From positions 1 through 64,000 of the forward strand of contig DASYPP010000057.1 in assembly GCA_036006525.1 (NCBI GenBank): a stretch of 64,000 nucleotides of DNA, in the 5' to 3' direction. Position numbers and translations under genes: made by a program. Shown here in pieces: positions 1-8,468 of this stretch; the stretch's first letter is position 1; the number at the start of each line of letters is the position of its first letter. Source of the DNA: DASYPP01 sp036006525. GTDB lineage: Bacteria > Gemmatimonadota > Gemmatimonadetes > Gemmatimonadales > GWC2-71-9. The notes below the pieces were generated by a model. That model was not told where the DNA came from, did not search any database, and saw only the letters and a program-made list of their open reading frames with translations.

Positions 1-1248
1 GATGCCCTTTGCGATCGGATGTTCGGAGTCCTTCTCCACCGCGGCGGCCAGCGCGAGCGCGGTATCCGGATCCGTGCCCGAAGCGGCGACAACTTCCACC
101 ACGCCGAACTCGCCGCGGGTAAGGGTGCCGGTCTTGTCGAAAACGACGGTGTTGAGCAGCCGGGCTTCTTCGAGACCCCGGCGGTCCCGCACCAGGAGCC
201 CGCTTCGGGCACCGAGGGTGGTCGAAATCGCAATGACCAGGGGGATGGCGAGACCGAGCGCATGGGGACAGGCGATGACCAGCACGGTGACCGTCCGCTC
301 TATGGCGTATGACACCGGAACCGGGAGCATCAGCCAGACGATCAGGGTGATCACGCCGGAACCGAGGGCAACGTAGGTGAGCATGGCGGCCGCGCGGTCG
401 GCCAGCGCCTGGGCTTGCGACCGGGAGTTCTGCGCCTGCTCCACCATGCGCATGATCCGGGCGAGAGCGGTATGGTCCCCCGTGCCGGTGACCTCGACCC
501 GGACGGAGCCTTCCCCATTCACGGTCCCAGCGATCACCTTGCCGCCAGGTTCCTTCTCCACCGGGCTCGACTCCCCGGTGATCATGGATTCGTTAACTGA
601 GCTGGAACCGGAGCGGACTACGCCGTCCACCGGAACAGCCTGGCCTGGCCGCACCAGCACGACATCACCGGCTTTGAGGTCAGCAATGGTGACCTCCTCG
701 ATCCTTTCCTCCGCACCCGATCCGCTCACCCTCGACGCGGTGTTGGGGAGGAGCTTGGTCAACTCCTTGAGCGCGCTGCTGGCCTGGGCGATAGAGCGCA
801 TCTCGATCCAGTGGCCCAGCAGCATGATGTTGATCAGCGTGGCCAACTCTTCCCAGAGCGGCATCCCCGGGAAACCCAGGGTAACCGCGAGACTGAACCC
901 GAACGCGACTGAGATAGCGAGCGCGATCAGGGTCATCATCCCCGGCTGCTTCGACTGGAGCTCGCCCCAGGCACCCCGAACGAAGACCCAGCCGCCGTAC
1001 AGGAAGACCACGATGCCGAGCACCGCGCTGATCCAGCGGGCACCGGGAACCTGGAGTTGGTGGTACCCCAGCCACCCTGGCAGCATGTGGCCGAGGGCCA
1101 GGATAGGTACAGTCAGGAGCAGCGAGACCCAGAACCGACGGCGGAACATCGCAATGCTGTGCCCCGCGTGTTTATCGTGTCCGGCGTGTCCTTCCGGCGA
1201 GTGGGCCGCAGGCTCCGACGACGGATGGTGGTGAGTGTGCTCAGTCAT
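1..1248 (-). CDS. copB: Copper-translocating P-type ATPase, CopB-like (3' end outside window)
   Basis: Only the first 416 residues are inside the window. The ATG lies at 1248 and the frame stays open to base 1. The N-terminus is His-rich (HTHHHP, HAGHDKHAGH) and has no CxxC metal-binding domain. Membrane helices follow, then the actuator motif TGES, the intramembrane metal motif CPH at residues 327-329, the phosphorylation motif DKTGTLT at 371 and the SEHP motif near 410. CPH instead of CPC places it with the P1B CopB-type Cu/Ag exporters rather than CopA; this is family knowledge. It pumps copper or silver out across the inner membrane. The start overlaps the stop of the upstream barrel gene by ATGA, so the two are translationally coupled. 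Confidence 0.95.
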   Translation of the reverse strand, partial: MTEHTHHHPSSEPAAHSPEGHAGHDKHAGHSIAMFRRRFWVSLLLTVPILALGHMLPGWLGYHQLQVPGARWISAVLGIVVFLYGGWVFVRGAWGELQSKQPGMMTLIALAISVAFGFSLAVTLGFPGMPLWEELATLINIMLLGHWIEMRSIAQASSALKELTKLLPNTASRVSGSGAEERIEEVTIADLKAGDVVLVRPGQAVPVDGVVRSGSSSVNESMITGESSPVEKEPGGKVIAGTVNGEGSVRVEVTGTGDHTALARIMRMVEQAQNSRSQAQALADRAAAMLTYVALGSGVITLIVWLMLPVPVSYAIERTVTVLVIACPHALGLAIPLVIAISTTLGARSGLLVRDRRGLEEARLLNTVVFDKTGTLTRGEFGVVEVVAASGTDPDTALALAAAVEKDSEHPIAKGI

Positions 1249-2573
1249 TGATCGCCCCCGTGATCCATTGCGGCGCGGACCGGCTGGACTCGGAGATACA
1301 TGGCTATACCCTTGGCCAATCGGCCGCCATAGGCCGCCTCGAGGTCCGCCGGGAGCAGGCTCAGCGATGCGCGGCCGCCGAATCCGAGTGTCAGCCCGCC
1401 CCGCCGGAGAAGGTCCCGTTCAGCCCCCAGCGTCAGGCTGGTAAGGTTGAATGTTTGCCCGGCGGGAAGACCGGGGAGCACAAGGTCCGCCGCGGACTTC
1501 TGGACGAAGGTGATCCGGCCGAAGAGGCTGGCCCGCTCCCGGAAGCGCAGGGTGGATTCTACGACGAGGCTGTGTTCGAAGCCGGGCCGATCGGAGTGAT
1601 GGTTGGCGCCGTAGATCGCGGCGGCGGACCATTCGCGAGTGCCCCGGGCTCGATGGAAGAGCATTGAGGCTCCAATCCGGTCCTGGGAGACATCGGGCTC
1701 CAACTCTTCGGGAGACTTGAGGAACCCGTACGAGGCATTGAGCGCCAGGTGGGCCGACGGGTTAATGCTCAGGCGCGCGCCGTAGGAATCCAGCTTCCGA
1801 AAATCGAAATCAGTTCGGTCGTCATCCGGCTCTCGGCCGTTGAATACCGTGCCCTCGAGCTTCCAGGTGTGGGTGTAGAGGCCACCGGTGATCACTCCGT
1901 ACGTGATGTGCGTGGCGTCCTGCCAATGGTGGGCGAGCGTAGCCAGGGGATCGTCCACTGCGGAGGGGCGGTGCATGAAGGCGACCGGGCCGATCGCGGG
2001 CTCGCCCACCGGGGCCAGGTAGATGGAGGCGGCGTAGCGCGAAGACAGCGGATGCTCGTACATCAGGGCCAACTCCATGAACAGGTCATGGGGGTGCTGC
2101 CGGTCGTGCAGTGGTGCCCCCCGGTACGCCTCGCCGGATTGCAGCAGCAGGGGATAGCCCCTCGCCCCGATGGTGTACGGCTCCAGGCTCAGCATGCCGT
2201 GCAGGTGCAGCAACCCGCCGCCCACTGGCCGCATCGCCATCAGCATGCCCCAGTTGGTGCTGCCAACCTGAGTGTCACCGCGAGGTCCGGCTTGAAAGTC
2301 ATAGGTGAGATAGGCCTGGCCGTGGAGCATCAGGGTCCAGCGCCCCGGCATCCAGTGGTAGGCGTACATCGGCGTGGCGTCGGGCAGCCAGCTGGTGCCG
2401 GAACCCATGCGAGAATGGGGAATGCCCAGCGGCCCATTCATCGCATCGGTGTCGGGCATTGCCATGCCGGTCATGTCCTCGTGCTGGGCATGGGCCAGGC
2501 CAACGGGGAGCACTACCGGGCTCAGCAGCAGGAACAGCCGAATCACCCTGAAGGAGGGGCGAGATGTGAACAT
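1245..2573 (-). CDS. Outer-membrane barrel-like protein of a copper resistance module
   Basis: The 442-aa protein starts with a signal peptide (about residues 1-29, ending AHA-Q). A Met/His/Asp-rich stretch follows (HEDMTGMAMPDTDAM), a composition typical of periplasmic copper-contact segments. The rest alternates short amphipathic strands rich in aromatic residues and Gly and reads like an outer-membrane beta barrel; no enzymatic motif is visible. It is coupled by ATGA to the CopB ATPase and follows a small Cys/His-rich secreted protein, so a role in metal passage or tolerance at the outer membrane is inferred from context. I recognise the type, not a named family. Confidence 0.8.
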   Translation of the reverse strand: MFTSRPSFRVIRLFLLLSPVVLPVGLAHAQHEDMTGMAMPDTDAMNGPLGIPHSRMGSGTSWLPDATPMYAYHWMPGRWTLMLHGQAYLTYDFQAGPRGDTQVGSTNWGMLMAMRPVGGGLLHLHGMLSLEPYTIGARGYPLLLQSGEAYRGAPLHDRQHPHDLFMELALMYEHPLSSRYAASIYLAPVGEPAIGPVAFMHRPSAVDDPLATLAHHWQDATHITYGVITGGLYTHTWKLEGTVFNGREPDDDRTDFDFRKLDSYGARLSINPSAHLALNASYGFLKSPEELEPDVSQDRIGASMLFHRARGTREWSAAAIYGANHHSDRPGFEHSLVVESTLRFRERASLFGRITFVQKSAADLVLPGLPAGQTFNLTSLTLGAERDLLRRGGLTLGFGGRASLSLLPADLEAAYGGRLAKGIAMYLRVQPVRAAMDHGGDQ

Positions 2574-2612
2574 TTGATTGTCTCCGGATCGAGGTTCAGA
2601 AAGACGAAACGA

Positions 2613-3023
2613 TCAGGAGAGGACTTGGGGCGGAGGTGTAGGCGGCTGGTGGGCACGAGAGCGTAAGACGACTCGGGTGTCGAGGATCCGGTCCAGGCTG
2701 GAATGTTCAACGAGGATGTCGGCAGGCGTTGTGAATGCCAGGGTAACGGTGGCGCCGCAGTGTGCGTGGTCCATGCATTGAGAGGGAGGGCAGTGACTGC
2801 AATCGCCACCGTGACCAGTTCCGATGGCCACTCCAGAGGCATCGTGATGCATCCCGAGATGACCGATCCGATCTTCGCCCCGGCAATGGTGGTTCGAATC
2901 GGCGGTCCGAGCGCTCGCGGAGAAAGTCCCCGTACCCGCGAGCATCCATGCGACGGCCAAGACGGCACGTACCCCGCGATTCAGCATCCCCAAGTATACC
3001 ATGCTGCCGACCGAACGCCCCAC
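2613..3023 (-). CDS. Small secreted Cys/His-rich protein, possible metal binder
   Basis: The 136-aa protein has an N-terminal hydrophobic segment (about residues 15-38, LAVAWMLAGTGTFSASA) and then a Cys/His-rich middle: HHCRGED, HLGMHHD, HGGDCSHCPPSQCMDHAHC. The C-terminal 50 residues show no motif. Overlapping frames at 2543-2968 and 2707-3045 were rejected because only this one has a signal peptide and clustered ligand residues. It lies 40 bp upstream of the barrel/CopB pair on the same strand, so it is probably first in a copper operon and may bind the metal in the periplasm. That function is inference. Confidence 0.7.
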   Translation of the reverse strand: MGRSVGSMVYLGMLNRGVRAVLAVAWMLAGTGTFSASARTADSNHHCRGEDRIGHLGMHHDASGVAIGTGHGGDCSHCPPSQCMDHAHCGATVTLAFTTPADILVEHSSLDRILDTRVVLRSRAHQPPTPPPQVLS

Positions 3024-3095
3024 CGACTGAGGCCTCCGCCCCCATATGGGGAATATCGCGCCAGGACGTCGCGGAGTGGTAACCCGAAAAACGCC

Positions 3096-3122
3096 GGGCG
3101 GGTCCGAGACCCGCCCTTTTTT
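3096..3122 (-). terminator. Rho-independent terminator, bidirectional in form
   Basis: A perfect 9-bp stem (GGGCGGGTC / GACCCGCCC) with a CGA loop is followed by six T on plus and by GGCGTTTTT on minus. It lies 29 bp beyond the stop of the ABC exporter permease (3151) and ahead of the copper operon (3023). It therefore most likely ends the exporter operon transcript on minus. Confidence 0.85.
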
Positions 3123-3150
3123 GTCTTCAGGTCGCCTATGGAACCCCCAC

Positions 3151-4281
3151 CTACTCCAGCGTCTTCGCGAACCGCCTCACGCTGATCAATATCAGGACCA
3201 GCCCAAAGCCTACCAGCGCCAGGGCCTGGGGCCATAACTCCTCCAGCCCGACGCCCTTGAGCACGATGCCGCGCAGAATCTCCAGGTAATAGGTGACCGG
3301 CAGGGCCAGCCCGATCCAGCCGATCGCCTTAGGCATCGCCGCCAGGGGGAACATGAATCCGGAGAGCAGAATGCTCGGCATGATCATGAAAATGCTGAGC
3401 TGAATGGCCTGGGTCTGGGTCCGGGCCACCGTGGATATGAGGAGTCCCATCCCCAGCACGGCGAAAATGAAGGCGAAGGTCACCACATAGAGCAGGAGAA
3501 TGCTGCCCCGCATCGGAACGTGAAAGACGAGGTGGCCCAGCAGCAGGACGACCGTCATTTGCACGTACCCGACGCCGATAAACGGAAGAATCTTCCCCAG
3601 GATGACATCGACCTTGGCGATCGGGGTGACGATCAACTGCTCCAGGGTACCCCGTTCTCGCTCCCGCACCAGCGACATCCCGGTGATCGATACCATGGTC
3701 AGGGTGAGCAGGATAGCCACCAGCCCAGGGACGATGTAGATCGGAGTCTTGAGGCCCGGGTTGTAGCGTGGCCGCACCCGGATATCGAGTTGTGAAGAAT
3801 TGCCGTCAGGTGTGAGACCGAGGATCCGCGCCCCGGCCTGGGCGGCGAGAGCGCCACCGCTGATCGCAGCGGACGCCGTGAGTGGATCACTCCCATCCAC
3901 GATTACCTGGGCCGAGGCGACATCGCCTCGTTTCATATTGGTGGCGAAGTCGGGCGGAATGATGATGGCTGCTTTGGCCTTCCCGTTCGAAAGCCAGGTT
4001 TCCATCTCGGCCTGCCCCGTCACCCGGGCCACGACGTCATAGTTCTGGGTATTGACCAGCAACTCGACCAGGGCGCGGCCCTGGCTGCTGTGGGACTGAT
4101 CCAGGACCACGGTGGGCAGGTGGCGCACCTCGGTGCGGACGGCAAACCCGAAGAGCAACAGCTGGAGGGCCGGGATGCCCATCAGCATCAGCAGGGTGAA
4201 CTTGTCGCGCCGCATCTGGAGAAACTCCTTCCAGAGCATCGGCCAGAGCAGCGACTCGCGAACCCGATTGCGCGGGCTCAT
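3151..4281 (-). CDS. ABC-2 type exporter permease
   Basis: The 376-aa inner-membrane permease has the layout of the YbhR/YbhS and DrrB groups: one N-terminal helix (about residues 28-47), a large periplasmic domain (about 50-170), then five C-terminal helices, with SLVRERERGTLEQLIVTP marking the conserved coupling region. It is the last gene of a four-gene minus-strand operon (TolC, HlyD adaptor, ATPase, permease) and its start overlaps the ATPase stop by ATGA. Only one permease is present, so it probably works as a homodimer. The substrate cannot be read from the sequence; drugs, lipids or small peptides are typical of the family. Confidence 0.92.
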   Translation of the reverse strand: MSPRNRVRESLLWPMLWKEFLQMRRDKFTLLMLMGIPALQLLLFGFAVRTEVRHLPTVVLDQSHSSQGRALVELLVNTQNYDVVARVTGQAEMETWLSNGKAKAAIIIPPDFATNMKRGDVASAQVIVDGSDPLTASAAISGGALAAQAGARILGLTPDGNSSQLDIRVRPRYNPGLKTPIYIVPGLVAILLTLTMVSITGMSLVRERERGTLEQLIVTPIAKVDVILGKILPFIGVGYVQMTVVLLLGHLVFHVPMRGSILLLYVVTFAFIFAVLGMGLLISTVARTQTQAIQLSIFMIMPSILLSGFMFPLAAMPKAIGWIGLALPVTYYLEILRGIVLKGVGLEELWPQALALVGFGLVLILISVRRFAKTLE

Positions 4282-5039
4282 ACGATGACTCCTTCGTCAC
4301 GACGCTGCAGCTCGATGAACACGTCCTCGACCGAGGCCTGGCCGAACTGACGGACGATCTCCTCCCTGGTGCCCACGCCGAGCAAATGGCCGCGAGACAT
4401 GAACGCCAGCCGCATGCAGCGATCCGCCTCGTCCATGTAATGGGTGGTCACCAGGATCGTGGTGCCTTCCCCGGCCATCTGGTAGATCAGCTCCCAGAAG
4501 AGGCGCCGGGCGGCGGGATCCACACCCGCGGTCGGCTCGTCGAGAAACAGCATTTGGGGGCGGTGGGCCGTCGCACAGGCCAGCGCCAGTCGCTGCTTCC
4601 AGCCGCCGCTCAGGGTGCCGGCGAACTGGTCGGCGCGCTGGACCAGCCGCAGCTCCACCAGCAATTCCTCCCGGCGCTTGGCGCCTTCCGCCCCGCGTAC
4701 CCCGTAGATCTCGCTGTAGAATTTCAGGTTCTCGCGAACGGTGAGATCCTCGTACAAGCCGAACCGCTGGGACATATACCCGATATTCCGCCGGATGTCC
4801 TCGCTCTGGGTCCGGATATCGTATCCCACGACGGTCGCGTCGCCCGCGCTGGGCTTCAGCAGTCCGCAGAACATCCGGATCATCGTGGTCTTGCCGGAAC
4901 CGTTGGGTCCCAACAGGCCGAATACCTCGCCCCGCTTGATCGTGAGGTTGAGAGTGTCTACCGCCACCAGCTCGCCGAACACTTTCCGGAGATTCCGGGT
5001 CTCGACCGCGTGACCGTCAGCCGAGGTCGACCCGTTCAT
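4278..5039 (-). CDS. ABC exporter ATP-binding protein
   Basis: The 253-aa nucleotide-binding domain has Walker A GPNGSGKTT at residues 44-52, the signature LSGGWKQ at 143-149 and Walker B MLFLDEP at 163-169, with the D-loop and an H-loop (TTHYMDEADR) following. The single-domain organisation matches the DrrA/CcmA-type partners of ABC-2 permeases. It overlaps both neighbours by ATGA (HlyD adaptor upstream, permease downstream), so the three products are made in stoichiometric coupling and should form one exporter. Confidence 0.95.
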   Translation of the reverse strand: MNGSTSADGHAVETRNLRKVFGELVAVDTLNLTIKRGEVFGLLGPNGSGKTTMIRMFCGLLKPSAGDATVVGYDIRTQSEDIRRNIGYMSQRFGLYEDLTVRENLKFYSEIYGVRGAEGAKRREELLVELRLVQRADQFAGTLSGGWKQRLALACATAHRPQMLFLDEPTAGVDPAARRLFWELIYQMAGEGTTILVTTHYMDEADRCMRLAFMSRGHLLGVGTREEIVRQFGQASVEDVFIELQRRDEGVIV

Positions 5040-6055
5040 GGCCTGGCCTCCTCGAGAGAACCCGAATCGGCAGGCGCCGGCGCCGATCGGGTGAAATACA
5101 CCGTCATCGGCAGACCGGGTCGAAGGCTGCCCGTGGTATCGGTGAGTGCCACCTTCACGCCAAACACCAGGTCGTGCCGCTCCTCTTCGGTCAGCGCGAC
5201 GCGGGGAGTGAACTCCGCCTTGTGATTGATCGCGACGACCCGGCCGGGATAGACCACATCGGGCCGGCCGTCGAGCCGCCCGGTCGCCAACTCACCAAGG
5301 CGCACCGACGGGAGGTCAAGCTCCCCGACGTACACCCGTACCCAGGGGCGGGCGAGATCGGCGAGGGTCAGCGCCGCGTGTCCCGCGCTCACCAGCTCTC
5401 CGACCTCGAAAAACCGCGGCAACACCACTCCGTCGCTCGGCGCCACCAGGGTCAGTTCCCCGCTGGTGGCATTTCCCGCGGCCAGCGCGGCCTCTGCTTC
5501 GGCCACGCGGGCCCGCGCCGCCTGGATCTCCTCGGGTCGAGCCCCGCGCTGCAGCCGGTCCAGCGCACTCCTCGCCGCGTCGCGGCTGCTGGCGGCTTGG
5601 AGCGCCGCGGTTCGCGCACGGTCGACCTCCCGCTGGCCGACGACTCCGGTCTGCCCCAGCCGCGCCACGCGGGCGGAATCGGCGACTGCCCGCTCATACT
5701 CGGCCTGCGCTCCGCGATACCCAGCCTCGGCCGCCGCGATGTCTTCCCGGCGGGACCCTCGCTCCAACTCGGCTAGTTGGGCCCGCGCCTGGTCAACCCG
5801 CGCCTGGTAACCCTGGATGTCAGCGGGCAGCGTCGTAGCGGTCAAGGTCATCAGGGTATCACCTCGTTTGACCATGGCGCCCTCATCGACCCAGATGCGG
5901 CTGACCCGGCCGGTGACATTGGGAGCCACGTCGGTTTCCTGCACTTCGATGGTGCCTTGAGACACGATGTCACCACCGTGACTCTTGCAGGCCGCAAGGG
6001 TCAGCAGCCCACCGAACAACATCGGGAGTGAGGTGAGTTGCATGGCTGACCCCAT
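5036..6055 (-). CDS. HlyD/EmrA-family periplasmic adaptor, probable lipoprotein
   Basis: The 339-aa membrane-fusion protein carries a lipobox (LTLAAC, lipidated Cys near residue 23), a barrel-sandwich start (VAPNVTGRVSRIWVDEGAMVKRGD), a long Ala/Arg/Glu-rich coiled-coil hairpin (about residues 80-195) and a returning lipoyl half (LVAPSDGVVLPRFFEVGE). It bridges the inner-membrane ABC exporter encoded downstream to the TolC protein encoded upstream. A start at the internal Met5 (MQLTS) is possible and would give a cleaner signal peptide. Confidence 0.92.
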   Translation of the reverse strand: MGSAMQLTSLPMLFGGLLTLAACKSHGGDIVSQGTIEVQETDVAPNVTGRVSRIWVDEGAMVKRGDTLMTLTATTLPADIQGYQARVDQARAQLAELERGSRREDIAAAEAGYRGAQAEYERAVADSARVARLGQTGVVGQREVDRARTAALQAASSRDAARSALDRLQRGARPEEIQAARARVAEAEAALAAGNATSGELTLVAPSDGVVLPRFFEVGELVSAGHAALTLADLARPWVRVYVGELDLPSVRLGELATGRLDGRPDVVYPGRVVAINHKAEFTPRVALTEEERHDLVFGVKVALTDTTGSLRPGLPMTVYFTRSAPAPADSGSLEEARP

Positions 6056-6066
6056 TGATTGGTCTC

Positions 6067-7383
6067 CTACCTGAGCTGATCGATGACGCCCAGGGCCCGG
6101 TACGCCGCGACCCGCGCGTTGGCGTAGTTCACCCGGGCCTGGATCAGGGCATCCCGCGCTTCGATGAGGGAACCCTGCGCATTGGTGGTCTCCACGCTCC
6201 CTGCCACGCCGTTGGTGAACCGTTCCTGGGCCTGGGACAGCTCCTGCTCGGAGAGGCGAAGCCGATCTCCCGCGATCGCGACCTGCTGCCGGGCGGACGC
6301 CAGGTCCAGCACCGCCTGCCGGGCATCGGTATCCACCTGGTTCCGGGTGCTCCGCTCCTGGACTTCCTGCACTTCCACTTGGATTCCCTGTTGCCGGGCC
6401 CGGCGCTGCCGGCGGAGCCCGTCGAGGATCGGGACGTTGATCGCGAGCTGGACATTGTAGGTGTATTTCAGTTCGTCCAGGGTCTGAGCGGTCTCGTTCA
6501 CGCCGCCCGACAGCAAAACGCTGGGCAGGTTCTCATGGTGGATCGCCGAGAGCGTTTTTCTTGCCGCGTCGGTCCGGGCCCGGGCCGCGATCAATTCCGC
6601 GCGATGCTCACGGGCAAAGGCCGCGGCCGCCTCCTGGGTTTCCGGCAGCGGAACCGCGTCCACCGTAAGCGAGTCGGCCAGGGTGAGTTCGGTGCTGGGC
6701 GGCAGGTCGAGCGCGCGTAACAGATCGAGCCGAGCCCGGTCCCTGCTGTTGCGGGCAACCTCGAGCTGGGTCTGGACCGATCCGAAGCTGACCTCGCTCC
6801 GGGTCGCATCGATGGCCGGGCTGATCCCGGCGTCCACCAGCTTCCTGGCCTGGTCGAGCAGGTCGGTCGCGACCGCGCTGTCGGCTTCCCGGGCCCGCAC
6901 TGTTTCGGTGGTGCTCAGGACCCTGAGATACGCGATGCCGGCGGACGCACCTGCCAGCTCCGCGGCCGCCCGCGCGTCCTGGCCGGTCGCGATCGCGCTG
7001 TTCCGCTCGGCACTCAAGCGGGAAAAGGCCGCCGCGTCGAACAAGGTCTGCGAAGCACGGAGCTGGAAGCGGTACAGGTTGAACGGTGGAGTCACTCCGG
7101 ACGCGATGGGAATTCCAAATTCGTCCAGGTTCACCGTCTGCCGGCTCCAGCTGGCGGCGCCGCTCACCTGAGGCAGCAGTTCACCGGCCCGCTCACTGAC
7201 TTTGATCCTCCCGGCCTCGGCCACCAGGCGGGCAGTGACGGCGCTAAGCGCGCGCTCCCGGCCCAGGCGGATCGCGTCGAGCAGGGTGAGCGGCGCGCTG
7301 AACGAGGTGTCCGGCTGCTGGCCGGCCGCGGGGGAAACCATGGCCGGAAGCAGAGCCAGGCAAAGAAGAAAAGCGGGTCGCAT
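6067..7383 (-). CDS. TolC-family outer-membrane efflux protein
   Basis: The 438-aa protein has a signal peptide (about residues 1-21, ending AAGQ) and the two-fold repeat of long helical hairpins typical of TolC channels, for example LTLLDAIRLGRERA near the start and LSEQELSQAQERFTNG near the end. It is the first gene of the minus-strand exporter operon, 11 bp before the HlyD adaptor. It should supply the outer-membrane duct of the tripartite exporter. Confidence 0.93.
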   Translation of the reverse strand: MRPAFLLCLALLPAMVSPAAGQQPDTSFSAPLTLLDAIRLGRERALSAVTARLVAEAGRIKVSERAGELLPQVSGAASWSRQTVNLDEFGIPIASGVTPPFNLYRFQLRASQTLFDAAAFSRLSAERNSAIATGQDARAAAELAGASAGIAYLRVLSTTETVRAREADSAVATDLLDQARKLVDAGISPAIDATRSEVSFGSVQTQLEVARNSRDRARLDLLRALDLPPSTELTLADSLTVDAVPLPETQEAAAAFAREHRAELIAARARTDAARKTLSAIHHENLPSVLLSGGVNETAQTLDELKYTYNVQLAINVPILDGLRRQRRARQQGIQVEVQEVQERSTRNQVDTDARQAVLDLASARQQVAIAGDRLRLSEQELSQAQERFTNGVAGSVETTNAQGSLIEARDALIQARVNYANARVAAYRALGVIDQLR

Positions 7384-7452
7384 TGCAAGCCTCGGTGGGT
7401 CGATGAGCGGAACGGTATTTCGTAGTATGGTAAGAGGATGGGGCGGCCGGGG

Positions 7453-7983
7453 CTACTTGCTCCGCGAGGCGTTGAGCAGCGCGGTCACCATGGCGTCGAA
7501 GGTGAGACTGCCTTCGTGGCGCTGGCCGTTGATGAAGAACGTTGGCGTCCCGTTCACTCCGCTGCGCACCCCGCCCAGGAAATCGGCCCGGATCCGGGCC
7601 TCGTGCGCCCCCGACTCGATCTCCCCGCTGAATTGCTTCATCGAAAGCTTGAGCTTTTTCGCGTAGCGCTCCAGCGAGTCCTGGTCCAGTTCCTCATGAT
7701 TGTCATGCAGCAGGTCCGCCATGTCCCAGAACTTGCCCTGGCTGTCCGCGGCCTCGGCCGCCAATGCCGCCGCCTTGGCCCTGGGATGCACCTGGCTCAG
7801 CGGGAAGTGGCGAAATACGACCCGCAAAGAGTCCTTGAGCTCGCGGCGGATCTCGTCGACGATCGGATGGAGCAGGGCGCAGTGCGGGCATTGAAAGTCG
7901 GCGTACTGGACCAGGACCAGGCTGGCTTCGGCGGGCCCCCGGCAGTGGTCGCGAGCGGTGACGGGGATGAGGAGACCGGCCAT
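7453..7983 (-). CDS. DsbA-like thioredoxin-fold protein with CPHC motif
   Basis: The 176-aa thioredoxin fold has active site CPHC (VLVQYADFQCPHCALLHP) near residue 35 and the cis-Pro region NGTPTFFINGQ near the C-terminus, as in the DsbA/Disulfide-bond-oxidoreductase D group. The ATG at 7983 was chosen over an upstream Met because it overlaps the peroxiredoxin stop by ATGA and the upstream extension is low-complexity Arg/Pro. No signal peptide is evident from this start, so it may act in the cytoplasm, perhaps as a reducing partner for the coupled peroxiredoxin. That partnership is inference. Confidence 0.88.
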   Translation of the reverse strand: MAGLLIPVTARDHCRGPAEASLVLVQYADFQCPHCALLHPIVDEIRRELKDSLRVVFRHFPLSQVHPRAKAAALAAEAADSQGKFWDMADLLHDNHEELDQDSLERYAKKLKLSMKQFSGEIESGAHEARIRADFLGGVRSGVNGTPTFFINGQRHEGSLTFDAMVTALLNASRSK

Positions 7984-8468
7984 CAGGGCCCGCCCTGAGT
8001 GCGGGCCGCGAGCGCTTCGAGGGCGTCCAGAATCCCTTCGGCGCCGGGGACGACGCTGGTGTGGGGCGAAACGTGGCACCACTGGATGATCCCGGCCTCG
8101 TCGAGCACGAAGAGCGCCCGTTCGCTCATGCCGGTCTGCTCGTTGTAGACCCCGTAGCTCCGGGTGACCGCACCCTTGGGGTTAAAGTCGGATCCCAGGG
8201 CAAAGTGAAGGTTTCGGCTTTTATGAAATGCGGCGTGGCTGTACACGTTGTCCACCGAGACCGCGAGAAGCCGGGCACCCAGTCGCTCGAACTCCGGCAG
8301 CACTTCGTTGTACAGGGTGAGCTGGTCACCGCAGTCCGGGCTGAAGTCGGCGGGATAGAACACCAGGACGAGTGGCTGACCCCGGTAGGAAGCCAGCGCC
8401 ACCGTTTCGCCGGGCAAGGACGGCAACGTGAAGTCGGGCGCCATCGAATCGGGATCCAGCGACCTCAC
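7983..8468 (-). CDS. Peroxiredoxin (AhpC/TSA family)
   Basis: The 161-aa protein has the peroxiredoxin core APDFTLPSLPGETVALASYR and a peroxidatic site region FYPADFSPDCGDQ, where Ser stands in the usual Thr position of PxxxTxxC. No clear resolving Cys of the 2-Cys type is seen except one in IIQWCHVSP. The GTG at 8468 is the likely start because it overlaps the stop of the DUF4956 gene (GTGA) and the family N-terminus begins just after it. It reduces peroxides, and the coupled CPHC protein downstream may recycle it. Confidence 0.88.
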   Translation of the reverse strand: MRSLDPDSMAPDFTLPSLPGETVALASYRGQPLVLVFYPADFSPDCGDQLTLYNEVLPEFERLGARLLAVSVDNVYSHAAFHKSRNLHFALGSDFNPKGAVTRSYGVYNEQTGMSERALFVLDEAGIIQWCHVSPHTSVVPGAEGILDALEALAARTQGGP